Source: Nonomuraea sp. PA05
GTDB lineage: Bacteria; Actinomycetota; Actinomycetes; Streptosporangiales; Streptosporangiaceae
Length of the DNA: 64,000 bases
Reading direction: 5' to 3'
Assembly (NCBI RefSeq): GCF_008086045.1
Contig: NZ_VSEY01000005.1
Coordinates: 310,001 to 374,000 of the forward strand
Both the position numbers and the translations under genes were made by a program. Below, piece after piece: positions 1 to 8,356 of the stretch. Below the pieces are notes generated by a model, which saw only the letters and a list, made by a program, of their open reading frames with translations, ran no database searches and was not told the origin of the DNA. Position 1 is the first letter of the stretch. Each line of letters opens with the position of its first letter.

Positions 1-764
1 ACCCCGATGACGGCGGCGGCGATGTCCCTGTCGCGGATGGCGGCGAAGGCGCGGCCGACGCGGGAGCGGGCCAGGTTGCGGGCGGCGACCGCGAAGACGA
101 CGAGCAGCGTCAGCATGAGCGTGTAGAGGAGCTGCTCCTTGGTGCCGAGCGGCCCGTCCTGGTCCAGCCGCACGCCGAAGAGCTGCGGGATCGCGGCCTC
201 CCTGCCGACGCCGGGGCCGCCGGTCAGCTCCTGCCACTCCTTGAAGATGTGCTCGCCCAGGAAGACCAGCCCGAGCGTGACGACGGCCAGGTAGAGGCCG
301 CGCAGCCGGGAGGCGAGCGGCGCGATCAGCACCCCGGCCGCGGCGGCGACCAGGCCGGCGGCGGGCAGCCAGATCCACAGCTCGGCGACGCCGTAGCCGA
401 TGTTCTCGCCGTCCACGGGGCCGGAGACGGCGGCGGCCGTGTACGCGCCGATCGCGACGAAGAACGCGTGCCCGAGCGAGACCTGCCCGGCGTACCCGGT
501 GACGATGTTCAGCCCGATCGCCCCGATGGCCAGCACGTACGCCCCCGCCAGCACCTCCAGCGACCGGTCCTGCAGCAGCACCGCCAGCGCGAACGCGAGC
601 AGCACCAGCAGCCCTGTCGAGACCTTCTTGGCGGGCGTGTCGAGCAGCGCCATGTCCTGGGCGTAGGAGGTGTAGAGCAGCGGCCTGCCGCGCACCCGCC
701 GCGACCGAGACCGTCCGGTCGGTATGTCGGGGGGCGCCCCCGCCGTGGTTCGCGTCCCGGTCAT
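1..764 (-). CDS. livM: Branched-chain amino acid type ABC transporter permease LivM (3' end outside window)
   Basis: Inner-membrane permease of a Liv/HAAT-type importer, which pairs with LivH and is driven by LivG/LivF. Translation from the ATG at 764 gives an arginine-rich cytosolic N-terminus of about 30 residues. It then reads a hydrophobic protein with the LivM hallmark GLNIVTGYAGQVSLGHAFF, followed by a segment like GLYLAVVTLGLVFLGEHIF. The reading frame stays open to base 1, so the C-terminus lies outside. The ATG overlaps the LivH stop by 4 bp (ATGA), so the two are translationally coupled. Seen directly: hydrophobicity and motifs. Substrate is inferred only at family level; the embedded acyl-CoA ligase hints at a carboxylic acid rather than an amino acid. 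Confidence 0.9.
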   Translation of the reverse strand, partial: MTGTRTTAGAPPDIPTGRSRSRRVRGRPLLYTSYAQDMALLDTPAKKVSTGLLVLLAFALAVLLQDRSLEVLAGAYVLAIGAIGLNIVTGYAGQVSLGHAFFVAIGAYTAAAVSGPVDGENIGYGVAELWIWLPAAGLVAAAAGVLIAPLASRLRGLYLAVVTLGLVFLGEHIFKEWQELTGGPGVGREAAIPQLFGVRLDQDGPLGTKEQLLYTLMLTLLVVFAVAARNLARSRVGRAFAAIRDRDIAAAVIG

Positions 765-1648
765 ACCCGCTCGACCTCCCGCGTCCCGAACAGCCCGTAC
801 GGCCGCACCATCAGCACGATCAGCATGACGACGTACGGCGACACGACCGCGAAGTTCTGCCCCAGCCAGGGCGCGAACTCCCCCTGGTACGACTGGAACA
901 GCGACTCCACCACGCCCACGATCAGCCCGCCCACCACGGCCCCGCCCAGCGAGTCGAGCCCGCCCACGATGATCGCCGGCAGCGCCTTCAACGCGACCAC
1001 CCAGGTCATCTGCTCGATCCCCTGCCCGGTGCCGACGAACATCCCGGCGATCGCCGCCAGGAACCCGGCCAGCCCCCACGACAGCGCGAACACCGCCCCC
1101 ACGGAGACCCCCTGGGCCAGCGCGATCTCCTGGTCGAAGGCCGCCGCCCGCATGGCCAGCCCGTAGCGCGTGTAGCGGAAGAACGCGAACAGCAGCGCCA
1201 CCAGCACGGCGGTGACCAGCATCATGGCCAGCCAGCGCGACTGCACGACCAGCGGCCCGAGCGAGACCTGGGTGAACCCCCACGGGTCGCCCACCTGCCG
1301 CACGTCCCGGCCGATGAAGCCGTTCACGATCACCCGCAGCACCACGTCGATGCCGAGCGTGATGATCGCCACGACGAAGACGGGGCGGCCCACCATCGGC
1401 CTGATCGACACCCGCTCGACCACCAGCGCCACCGCCGCGATGAGCAGCGCGGCCAGCAGCACGGCCCCGTAGAAGCCGGTCAGGGCGGCCAGGTAGCTGA
1501 CCGCGACCCCGCCGGCCAGCATGAGGGCGGGCTGGGCGAAGCTGATCACCCGTGTCGCCTTGTAGATGATCACGAAGCCGAGTGCGAGCAGCGCGTACAC
1601 CGAGCCGGTCCCCAGGCCCCTGATCACCGACTCCAGCAGCCCCTTCAC
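761..1648 (-). CDS. livH: Branched-chain amino acid type ABC transporter permease LivH
   Basis: Inner-membrane permease, partner of LivM. I start it at the GTG at 1648 (VKGLLESVIRGLG...), which overlaps the acyl-CoA ligase stop by 4 bp (GTGA). The longer open frame reaching 1900 is an out-of-frame shadow of the ligase. About 295 residues, usual for the family. Recognisable LivH features are GTGSVYALLALGFVIIYKA near the N-terminus, the following FAQPALM segment (families usually have FAQGE), and the C-terminal AIIVGGLDSLGGAVVGGL loop, which is the EAA-like coupling region contacting the ATPases. It is the fourth gene of a tightly overlapping operon livF-livG-ligase-livH-livM. No solute-binding protein is visible; it may lie further left. 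Confidence 0.92.
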   Translation of the reverse strand: MKGLLESVIRGLGTGSVYALLALGFVIIYKATRVISFAQPALMLAGGVAVSYLAALTGFYGAVLLAALLIAAVALVVERVSIRPMVGRPVFVVAIITLGIDVVLRVIVNGFIGRDVRQVGDPWGFTQVSLGPLVVQSRWLAMMLVTAVLVALLFAFFRYTRYGLAMRAAAFDQEIALAQGVSVGAVFALSWGLAGFLAAIAGMFVGTGQGIEQMTWVVALKALPAIIVGGLDSLGGAVVGGLIVGVVESLFQSYQGEFAPWLGQNFAVVSPYVVMLIVLMVRPYGLFGTREVERV

Positions 1649-3492
1649 CGGGCGTACATCCCTTCGACCAGGTCCTCGAAGAGCTTGGCGATGGCCGAGC
1701 GCTTGACCTTCTGGGTGGCGGTCAGCTCGCCGTCCTCGTGGTCGAGCTCCTTGGGCAGGAACGCGAAGCGCTTGACCTGCTCCACGTACGCGAACCGCTC
1801 GTTCACGCCGTTCACGATCTCCTGGACCAGCTCCCGCACCTCCGGCTTGTCGGAAAGATCCCGATAGGTGGTGTACGGCAGGCCGCGCCGCCGCGCCCAC
1901 TCCCCCACCGTGTCCAGCTCGATCCCGATCAACGCCACCAGGTAGGGCCGCTGGTCCCCGATGACCACGGCCTCCTTCAGGTAGGGGGACGCCTTCAGCG
2001 CGTTCTCGATCTCGCTGGGCGCGATGTTCTTACCGCCGGCCGTGATGATGATGTCCTTCATCCGGTCGGTGATCCGCACGTGCGTGCCCTCGACCCACTC
2101 GCCCACGTCGCCGGTGTGCAGCCAGCCGTCCTCGTCCAGCACGTCGGCGGTGGCGCGCGGGTTGCGCCAGTAGCCGGCGAAGTTCCCCGGATGCCTGGTC
2201 AAGATCTCGCCGGTGGCCTCGTCGATCCGCAGCTCGATGCCGGGCTGCGGCTCACCGACCGTGCCCAGGCGGATCCGTCCGGGGCGGTTGGCGGTGGCGA
2301 CGGCGGTGTTCTCGCTCATGCCGTACACCTCGTGCATGGGCACGCCGATCCCCATGTAGAACTTGAGCACGTCCGGGGCGATCGGCGCGGCGCCGGAGGC
2401 GGCGTAGCGGACCCGCCGCATGCCGAGCCGCTCGCGCAGCGAGCGGTAACAGAACACCCAGCCCGCCGCGTACGCCGCCCGCGTCCTGAGCGTGTGCCGG
2501 CCGCCGGTGCGCACCAGCGTGTCGCCGACCCGGTCGGCCACCCGCAGCCAGAGCCTGGTGAAGGCGCGCTTGACCGGCGAGGCCGACTCCAGCTTGATGT
2601 TGACCTGCGCGAGCACCTTCTCCCAGATGCGCGGCACCCCGAACAGGATCGTCGGCTGCACCTCCCGCAGGTTCGCCTGCACGGTGTCGATGGACTCGGC
2701 GAAGTTCACCTGCACCCCGGCCGCCGAGTTGAACCAGACGGTGAACGCCCGCTCCGCCACGTGGCACAGCGGCAGGTACGACAGCGCCAGGTCGCGTTCC
2801 GACGGCGGCGGGGAGGTGAAGCCGCCGCCCTCGACCAGCGTGCGCACCGCGAACTCGACGTTGGCGACGGTCAGCATCACGCCCTTGGGCGGCCCGGTGG
2901 TGCCGGAGGTGTAGATGAGCGTCATCACGTCGGCCGGCTCGGCCTCGGCCAGGCGGCGCTCCACGGCTCCGGGATGCGCCGCGCGGTGCTCGGCCCCGAG
3001 CGCGAGCAGCTCGGGCCAGGACATCAGCACGTCGTCGTCGTAGCGGCCGCGGATGCCGCGCGGCTCCAGGTAGACGATGCGCCGCAGCTCGGGGCACTCG
3101 TCGAGGACGGACAGCGCCTTGTCCACCTGCTCCTGGTCCTCGGCCACGAGGATCTTCGCGCCCGAGTCGGCCAGCAGGTAGGCGACCTCGGCGGGCGGGT
3201 TCGTCGGGTACAGGCCGACCGTGATGCCGCGCGCGGCGACCGTGCCGAGGTCGGCGTAGAGCCACTCGGGGCGGTTCTCCGCGTGCACGGCCACCCGGTC
3301 GCCCGGCTCGACGCCGAGCGCGAGCAGCGCGTGCGCGACCAGCTCGACCTGCGTCCAGTACGCGCCCCAGGTGACCTCCTGCCAGATGCCGAAGTCCTTG
3401 TGCCGCATGGCGACGGCGTCGGGGGCGTTCCTGGCGCGCTCGCGCACCCTGGTGACGATGGTGACGGTCCTCGACACCACACCCACGCTCAT
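1645..3492 (-). CDS. Long-chain fatty acid/aryl CoA ligase (AMP-binding) embedded in a Liv operon
   Basis: Adenylates a carboxylic acid with ATP and transfers it to CoA. The 615-residue protein has the AMP-binding P-loop motif YTSGTTGPPKGVML near residue 192, the A5-type EVYGMSENTA around 390, the GWLHTGDVG motif near 455 and the DRMKDIIITAGGKNIAPSEIE hinge near 475. These are the hallmarks of FadD15-like long-chain acyl-CoA synthetases. The N-terminus has the FAA1-type opening (RVRERARNAPDAVAMRHKD). It is flanked by livG (4-bp ATGA overlap) and livH (4-bp GTGA overlap), so it is translated within the transporter operon. This suggests that the imported acid is trapped as a CoA thioester on entry. 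The exact substrate cannot be told. Confidence 0.93.
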   Translation of the reverse strand: MSVGVVSRTVTIVTRVRERARNAPDAVAMRHKDFGIWQEVTWGAYWTQVELVAHALLALGVEPGDRVAVHAENRPEWLYADLGTVAARGITVGLYPTNPPAEVAYLLADSGAKILVAEDQEQVDKALSVLDECPELRRIVYLEPRGIRGRYDDDVLMSWPELLALGAEHRAAHPGAVERRLAEAEPADVMTLIYTSGTTGPPKGVMLTVANVEFAVRTLVEGGGFTSPPPSERDLALSYLPLCHVAERAFTVWFNSAAGVQVNFAESIDTVQANLREVQPTILFGVPRIWEKVLAQVNIKLESASPVKRAFTRLWLRVADRVGDTLVRTGGRHTLRTRAAYAAGWVFCYRSLRERLGMRRVRYAASGAAPIAPDVLKFYMGIGVPMHEVYGMSENTAVATANRPGRIRLGTVGEPQPGIELRIDEATGEILTRHPGNFAGYWRNPRATADVLDEDGWLHTGDVGEWVEGTHVRITDRMKDIIITAGGKNIAPSEIENALKASPYLKEAVVIGDQRPYLVALIGIELDTVGEWARRRGLPYTTYRDLSDKPEVRELVQEIVNGVNERFAYVEQVKRFAFLPKELDHEDGELTATQKVKRSAIAKLFEDLVEGMYAR

Positions 3493-4253
3493 GCCGTCCC
3501 TCCCAGGTACGCCTCGATGACCGCGGGATCCCGCTGCACCTCGGCCGGCTCGCCGAGCGCGACCGGGCGGCCGAAGTCCAGCACCAGCACCCGGTCGGCC
3601 AGGTCCATGACCAGCGCCATGTCGTGGTCCACGAGCACGACCGGGATGCCCAGCTCATCCCGGATGTCCAGGACGAACCTGGCCATGTCCTCGGTCTCCT
3701 CCAGGTTCATGCCGGCCACGGGCTCGTCCAGCAGCAGCAGCCGGGGCTCCATGGCCAGCGCCCGGCCCAGCTCCACCCGCTTCTGGATCCCGTACGGCAG
3801 CAGCCGCACGGGGTGGCGGCGCCAGGCCTCCAGCTCCAGGAAGTCGATGATGTCCTCGATGCGGGCGCGGGCGGCCAGCTCGGCCCGCCTGGCGCGGCCG
3901 TACCAGGCGAGCGCCGACAGCGCGCCGTAGCGGAAGTGGTGGTGGCGGCCGAGCATGAGGTTGTCCAGGACGGTCAGGTTGTGAAAGAGCTCCACGTTCT
4001 GGAACGTCCGCGCCAGCCCCATGGCCGCGATCTCGTGCGGGCGGCGGGCCAGCAGGTCCTCGCCGAGGAAGGTGACCCGCCCGCTCTGCGGCCGGTAGAC
4101 GCCCGACAGCACGTTGAAGACGGACGTCTTGCCCGCCCCGTTCGGGCCGATGACGGCGAGCAGCTCCGCCTGCCGCACCTCGAAGGAGACCCCGTCGATG
4201 GCCTTGACCCCGGCGAAGCTCAGGTGCACGTCCTCGAACGTCAGGAGAGCCAT
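3489..4253 (-). CDS. livG: Liv-type ABC transporter ATP-binding protein LivG
   Basis: Cytoplasmic ATPase that powers the LivHM permease. Walker A is GPNGAGKTS near residue 36; Walker B is RLLLLDEPVAGMNLEETEDM, the MNLEE wording being characteristic of LivG. In place of a canonical LSGGQ it has LPYGIQKRVELGRAL, the usual LivG variant. About 254 residues, normal length. Its start overlaps the end of livF by 13 bp and its stop overlaps the ligase start. The ATG at 4253 lies inside livF, so expression depends on livF translation. Confidence 0.94.
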   Translation of the reverse strand: MALLTFEDVHLSFAGVKAIDGVSFEVRQAELLAVIGPNGAGKTSVFNVLSGVYRPQSGRVTFLGEDLLARRPHEIAAMGLARTFQNVELFHNLTVLDNLMLGRHHHFRYGALSALAWYGRARRAELAARARIEDIIDFLELEAWRRHPVRLLPYGIQKRVELGRALAMEPRLLLLDEPVAGMNLEETEDMARFVLDIRDELGIPVVLVDHDMALVMDLADRVLVLDFGRPVALGEPAEVQRDPAVIEAYLGGTA

Positions 4254-5002
4254 CTTTTTCTCCGCTTGTAGTGCTTGATCTCGCGGAACGACCGGACGGC
4301 CCCCAGGTAGAACTCCCGGATGTCCTCGTCGGCGAGCAGCTCTCCCGACGGCTTGTCCATCACGATCTTCCCGGTCTCCATGACGTAGCCGTGCGAGGCG
4401 ATGGACAGCGCCATCGTGGCGTTCTGCTCGACCAGCAGGACCGTGGTGCCCTGGCGGTTGATCTCCACGATCAGGTCGCGCACCTGGCCGACCAGCGACG
4501 GCGCCAGGCCCAGGCTGGGCTCGTCCAGCAGCAGGTACTTGGGGCCCGCCATGAGGGCCCGGCCGACGGCCAGCATCTGCTGCTCGCCGCCCGACAGGTA
4601 CCCCGACACGCTCCTGCGCCGCTCCCTCAGCAGGGGGAACAGAGCGTAGACGCGGTCCAGGTGGGACCGGGCGGCCGTGTGGCCGCCGACCCTCAGGTTC
4701 TCCTCGACGGTCAGCTCCGACAGGATGCGCCGGCCCTCCATCACCTGGCTGACGCCGCGCCGGACGATCTGGGCGGGCCGCAGGTGGTGAATGGGCTCGC
4801 CCTCCAGCGTGACCTCGCCCTTGGTGATCTCGCCGTCGTGCACGTCGAGCAGCCCCGACAGGGCGCGCAGCAGGGTGGTCTTGCCCGCGCCGTTCGCGCC
4901 GAGCAGCGCCACGATCGAGCCGGGCGGCACGCGGATGCTCACGCCGCGCAGCACGAGCATCACGTCGTCGTAGACGACTTCCAGGTTGCGTACCTCGAGC
5001 AC
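4241..5002 (-). CDS. livF: Liv-type ABC transporter ATP-binding protein LivF
   Basis: Second ATPase of the importer. GTG start at 5002 with the purine-rich GGGAG upstream at 6-8 nt. Walker A GANGAGKTT near residue 35, signature LSGGEQQMLAVGRAL near 138 and Walker B YLLLDEPSLGLAP are all intact. The C-terminus carries a basic tail (FREIKHYKRRKRWLS) beyond the usual LivF end; I recall it from Liv-like operons that carry an acyl-CoA ligase, and it may mark that subfamily. It is the first gene of the operon as read leftward; the region 5003-5031 must hold its promoter unless it is read through from the exporter genes upstream. Confidence 0.93.
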   Translation of the reverse strand: MLEVRNLEVVYDDVMLVLRGVSIRVPPGSIVALLGANGAGKTTLLRALSGLLDVHDGEITKGEVTLEGEPIHHLRPAQIVRRGVSQVMEGRRILSELTVEENLRVGGHTAARSHLDRVYALFPLLRERRRSVSGYLSGGEQQMLAVGRALMAGPKYLLLDEPSLGLAPSLVGQVRDLIVEINRQGTTVLLVEQNATMALSIASHGYVMETGKIVMDKPSGELLADEDIREFYLGAVRSFREIKHYKRRKRWLS

Positions 5003-5031
5003 GCGCGGCTCCCGGGATTGTGTGGCCTATG

Positions 5032-5121
5032 TCACTCCCCCCGATGAGGGCGGCCGTCGGCGTACGCCTGCTGGACGAGCTCCACCGCCCTGTCGCGGTC
5101 GAGGTCGCTGACGCGGGTCAC
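5032..5121 (-). pseudogene. 29-codon DUF1707 (SHOCT-like) N-terminal stub coupled to the exporter permease
   Basis: A GTG at 5121 overlaps the permease stop by 4 bp (GTGA) and opens a 29-residue frame starting VTRVSDLDRDRAVELVQQ and ending YADGRPHRGE. This matches the opening helix of DUF1707 domains (typically RxSDADRERVVxLLxxAYAEGRL), which in actinomycetes are often encoded beside transporters or membrane proteins. The frame stops where the domain would normally continue with EEFDER. No continuation is visible in the other frames. It could be a truncated remnant or a genuine micro-protein; the 4-bp coupling favours it still being translated. Confidence 0.45.
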
Positions 5122-5921
5122 CGGCTGACGGCTCTCTTGTAGAGCCGCGTGGCCAGCGGGGCGAAGACGAGCAGCAGCAGGACCGACCACAGCAGCGAGA
5201 CCGGCACCGCGTGCTGGAGCGGCCAGGCGGCAGGCGCCGGCATGGCCGGGCTGGTGTTGCCGAAGAGCTCGCGCGCGGCCTGGACGAGCGTGGAGACCGG
5301 GTTCCACTCGGCGACCACCTGCAGCGGGGCGGGCAGGCGGGTGCTGTCGACGAAGGCGTTGGACAGGAAGATCAGGGGGAACGACACCAGGGTCGCCACG
5401 TTGTTGAAGACCTCGGGGGTGCGCAGGGACAGCGCGACGGTCGCCGTCACCCAGGAGAACGCGTACGCGAACAGCAGCAGCATCAGGAACCCGAGCGCGC
5501 CCTCCAGCGGCGAGCTGTGGATGCGCCAGCCCACCAGCAGCCCGACGAGCGCCATGGTGACGATGCTGGTCACGTTCATGATCAGATCGGCGGCGGTCTG
5601 GCCGGTCAGCACGGCCGACGGGGACATCGGCAGGGTGCGGAAGCGGTCGAAGACGCCCTTCTGCAGGTCCTGCGTCAGGGTGTAGCCGGTGATCTGACCG
5701 CTGCTGACGATCGTCATGACGAAGATGCCCGGGAGCAGGTACTCGCCGTACGACATGCCGGGCAGCTCGATCATGCTGCCGAAGACGTAGGTGAACAGCA
5801 GCACGAACACGACAGGGAGCATGACCGCGCCGCCCAGCAGGTCGGGGGCGCGCCGGATCTTCAACGCGTTGCGCTTGGTGATCGTCATGCCGTCGGCGAC
5901 GGCGATCCGCAGGGCGTCCAT
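5118..5921 (-). CDS. ABC-2 type exporter permease, DrrB-like
   Basis: Integral membrane half of a daunorubicin-resistance type efflux pump. The 267-residue protein starts MDALRIAVADGMTITKRNALKIRRAP, the amphipathic N-terminus typical of DrrB-like permeases. It has about six hydrophobic segments and the ABC-2 element PLIFLSNAFVDSTRLPAPLQVVAEWNP (given here in family terms: FxSxAFV then W-NP). The start codon overlaps the stop of the ATPase gene by one base (TGATG), so the two are translated together. Exported substrate unknown. Confidence 0.9.
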   Translation of the reverse strand: MDALRIAVADGMTITKRNALKIRRAPDLLGGAVMLPVVFVLLFTYVFGSMIELPGMSYGEYLLPGIFVMTIVSSGQITGYTLTQDLQKGVFDRFRTLPMSPSAVLTGQTAADLIMNVTSIVTMALVGLLVGWRIHSSPLEGALGFLMLLLFAYAFSWVTATVALSLRTPEVFNNVATLVSFPLIFLSNAFVDSTRLPAPLQVVAEWNPVSTLVQAARELFGNTSPAMPAPAAWPLQHAVPVSLLWSVLLLLVFAPLATRLYKRAVSR

Positions 5922-6883
5922 CAGGCGTTCTCCTTCACCTTCTGCTCGGCCTGGTGTCCCGTGAGGCTGAGGAAGACGTCATCGAGGGTGGGCCGGCGCA
6001 GGCCGGCGTCGCGCACGGTGACCCGCTCGGCGGCCAGGTGCCCGAGGGCGCTGGTCAGCGCGGCGGCGCCGCCCGCGACCGGGATCGTCAGCCGCAGGGC
6101 GGTGGCGTCGATCTGCGGGTCGCCGACGGCCAGCGGCATCAGCGTCCGCGCGGCGGCGCGCAGGTCGGCGGCGCTCGTCACCGACAGCTCGATGCGGTCG
6201 CCGCCGACCTGGTCCTTGAGCTGGTCGGCGGTGCCGAGGGCGATCACCCGCCCGTGGTCCACCACCGCGATGCGGTGCGCGAGCCGGTCGGCCTCCTCCA
6301 TGTACTGGGTGGTGAGCAGCACTGTGGTGCCGCCGCCCACCAGCTCACCGATGACCTCCCACAGGCTCGCCCTGGCCCGCGGGTCCAGGCCGGTGGTGGG
6401 CTCGTCGAGGAACAGCACCGGCGGGTCGGCGACCAGCGCGCCGGCCAGGTCGAGCCGCCGCCGCATGCCGCCCGAATAGCCCTGCACCGGACGGTCGGCG
6501 GCCTCGCCGAGGTCGAAGCGTTCCAGCAGCTCGCGGGCGCGCTGCCGGCTGCGCTTGACGCCCAGATGGTAGAGGCGGCCGACCATCTCCAGGTTCTCGG
6601 CGCCGGTGAGGTGGTCGTCCACGGCGGCGTACTGGCCGGAGGCGCCGATGCGGGCGCGCAGCCTGGCGGCGTCGCGGACGACGTCGAACCCCGCCACCCG
6701 GGCGTGCCCGGCGTCCGGGCTCAGTAACGTCGTCAGGATCCGCACGGTGGTGGTCTTGCCTGCGCCGTTCGGGCCGAGCAGCCCGAACACGGTGCCCTCG
6801 GGGACGGCCAGCTCCATCCCGTCGAGGGCGGTCAGCTCGCCGTACTTCTTGACCAGGCCCTCGGCCACGATCGCGTCGGTCAC
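5921..6883 (-). CDS. ABC exporter ATP-binding protein, DrrA-like
   Basis: Cytoplasmic ATPase of the DrrAB-type pump. GTG start at 6883 with a clear GAGGAG ribosome site 6-7 nt upstream, lying in the 10-nt gap after the DUF4097 gene. Walker A is GPNGAGKTT, signature GYSGGMRRRLDLAGAL, Walker B PVLFLDEPTTGLDPRAR, then the H-loop region LLTTQYMEEADRLAHRI. The C-terminal 100 residues form the DrrA regulatory domain (LRRPTLDDVFLSLTGH). At 320 residues it is full length. It belongs to the leftward cassette that begins with the RHH regulator at 8356. Confidence 0.93.
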   Translation of the reverse strand: MTDAIVAEGLVKKYGELTALDGMELAVPEGTVFGLLGPNGAGKTTTVRILTTLLSPDAGHARVAGFDVVRDAARLRARIGASGQYAAVDDHLTGAENLEMVGRLYHLGVKRSRQRARELLERFDLGEAADRPVQGYSGGMRRRLDLAGALVADPPVLFLDEPTTGLDPRARASLWEVIGELVGGGTTVLLTTQYMEEADRLAHRIAVVDHGRVIALGTADQLKDQVGGDRIELSVTSAADLRAAARTLMPLAVGDPQIDATALRLTIPVAGGAAALTSALGHLAAERVTVRDAGLRRPTLDDVFLSLTGHQAEQKVKENA

Positions 6884-6893
6884 GGGTCTCTCC

Positions 6894-7799
6894 TCAGGAA
6901 TGGTGGATGACGATGTCGCCGTAGTCGGTGTGGGCCCGCACCTCGACGACCGGATCCGACTCCGCGGGGGCGTCGCTGGGGTCGAGGGAGACGTCCACGG
7001 TGCCGTACCTGGAGCTGACGTCCAGCCAGGCGGCGGTGCCCCTGCGGATGCCCAGGTCGAGGCCGCCGCCGGTGGTCTCCATGACGATCGAGCCGGAGGC
7101 CGCCTCGCCGATCCGCACGTCGGCGTACGAGGTCACGGCCCTGACGCCGGCCAGCGCCAGGTCGACGGTGACGTCGCCGTGGGCGCTGTTGAGCCGCAGG
7201 TCGCCCGTCACCGTGCCCAGGCGGACGTCGCCGTGGGAGTTCTTGACGGCGGCGGTGCCGTCGATCCGGCCGATGTCGATGCCGCCGTGGCTGTTGGTGA
7301 CCTCCGTGTGCCCGCAGGCGTGGGTGACGTGGATGTCGCCGTACGTGCTCCGCAGGCGCGACCGGCCGGCGCGCTCGACCTGGAGATCGCCGTGGGAGGT
7401 GGACAGCGACACCTCGCCGACCGGCCCCCGGCACACGACGCTCCCCGCCGTCCTGACGTCGAGGCGGGAGCCGGCCGGCAGCTCGATCGTCACGTCGATC
7501 GAGCCGGGGCCGAGCACCAGCGAGCGCGCCCAGTCGGCGGGCGACTCGACGAGCTTGCCGAGCGACAGCCCCCAGTCGGAGCCCCAGCCGGTGGGCTCCT
7601 TGTCGCTCCGCACCAGGAGCCTGCCGTTGGCGTAGTCGACGTGGGTCTGCTCGGACGCCTGCACGTCGGCGTCGTTGCGGGCGTCACTCGGGCGGACCTC
7701 GACGACGGTGTCGGCGCGGTCGCTCGCGGAGATGCGGATGTTGGCGGCCGCCGTGTCGATGACGGCGGCGATGGGCTCAGCGGTGTCGAAGGCCGGCAT
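6894..7799 (-). CDS. DUF4097 family beta-strand repeat protein
   Basis: A 301-residue protein with short repeating beta strands (patterns such as THACGHTEVTNSHGGIDIGRIDG, shown here only in part: T-SHGDV, NSHGDVRLG, SAHGDVTV). This fits the DUF4097 right-handed beta-helix fold. I prefer the ATG at 7799 (MPAFDTAEPIAA), which has a GAGGGG site 6 nt upstream; the in-frame ATG at 7832 overlaps the RHH stop but has no visible ribosome site. There is no signal peptide or membrane segment, so it is probably cytoplasmic. DUF4097 proteins commonly sit between a small DNA-binding protein and ABC exporters in actinomycetes, as here. Biochemical role unknown. Confidence 0.85.
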   Translation of the reverse strand: MPAFDTAEPIAAVIDTAAANIRISASDRADTVVEVRPSDARNDADVQASEQTHVDYANGRLLVRSDKEPTGWGSDWGLSLGKLVESPADWARSLVLGPGSIDVTIELPAGSRLDVRTAGSVVCRGPVGEVSLSTSHGDLQVERAGRSRLRSTYGDIHVTHACGHTEVTNSHGGIDIGRIDGTAAVKNSHGDVRLGTVTGDLRLNSAHGDVTVDLALAGVRAVTSYADVRIGEAASGSIVMETTGGGLDLGIRRGTAAWLDVSSRYGTVDVSLDPSDAPAESDPVVEVRAHTDYGDIVIHHS

Positions 7800-7831
7800 A
7801 CCGATCCCCTCGTGGTGGGTTGTCGTGGTCA

Positions 7832-8356
7832 TCAGCGCACCCAGCCGCTGTAGCGGTTGCCGGACCGCTGAGCGGGGCGCCGGCCGGAACGGTTGCCGGC
7901 GGCGCCGGGGTCGAGCGCGGCGGAGACGGCCCGCACCAGCCAGGCGTTGACCGACAGCCCGTCACGGGCGGCCGCGTCCTCGATGCGGGGCTTGAGGTGC
8001 TCGGGAACCCGGAGCGAGATCCGGGACGTGCCGCCCTCCTCGGCGTCCGGGGGCAGGGGAGGCGGCGGGGCGGGCGGCCTGTCGGCGTCGCTGCCCTCCA
8101 GTGGCCGGATGGCTGGCGGTGGCGTCACGACGAAGCCGGGGTCGCGGCCGCGCAGGCGCACCTCGACGGAGCCGGGGCTGAGGTCGTGGGTGATCTCGTC
8201 GGCGGCGGCGGACAGGGCTTCCAGCAGCGCGAGCCTGGTGGCTGATTCGAGCGTCGAGGCGAGACGCTCGGCCAGCGCACGAGCTTCCTCGCCGCCGGCT
8301 CCTGCCGCGATCGCCAGCTCGCGGCGGAGGTGGTCCACATACGGCGCAAGGTCCAT
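7832..8356 (-). CDS. Ribbon-helix-helix (HicB/Arc-like) regulator
   Basis: 174 residues. The N-terminal half is helical (MDLAPYVDHLRRELAIAAGAG, then a long Ala-rich stretch). A proline-rich linker follows, then the C-terminal ISLRVPEHLKPRIEDAAARD and GLSVNAWLVRAVSAAL. The latter pair reads as beta strand, helix A, helix B of an RHH DNA-binding domain of the HicB type. No toxin gene is adjacent, so it is more likely a transcriptional regulator of the downstream DUF4097/DrrAB cassette than an antitoxin. The start ATG lies inside the first of five 11-bp repeats (8355-8419) and no Shine-Dalgarno is visible, so the mRNA may be leaderless and autoregulated. Confidence 0.8.
   Translation of the reverse strand: MDLAPYVDHLRRELAIAAGAGGEEARALAERLASTLESATRLALLEALSAAADEITHDLSPGSVEVRLRGRDPGFVVTPPPAIRPLEGSDADRPPAPPPPLPPDAEEGGTSRISLRVPEHLKPRIEDAAARDGLSVNAWLVRAVSAALDPGAAGNRSGRRPAQRSGNRYSGWVR

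Noticed and set aside
1738..3930. 730-codon rightward open frame over the liv operon
   Set aside because: Antisense to the acyl-CoA ligase and LivG, both of which have complete family motifs.
5122..5307. Upstream continuation of the DUF1707 frame
   Set aside because: This part is an alternate-frame shadow of the DrrB-like permease; only the last 29 codons resemble DUF1707.
7832..8356. HicB antitoxin of a toxin-antitoxin pair
   Set aside because: No HicA-like or other small toxin gene lies beside it; neighbours are DUF4097 and exporter genes.
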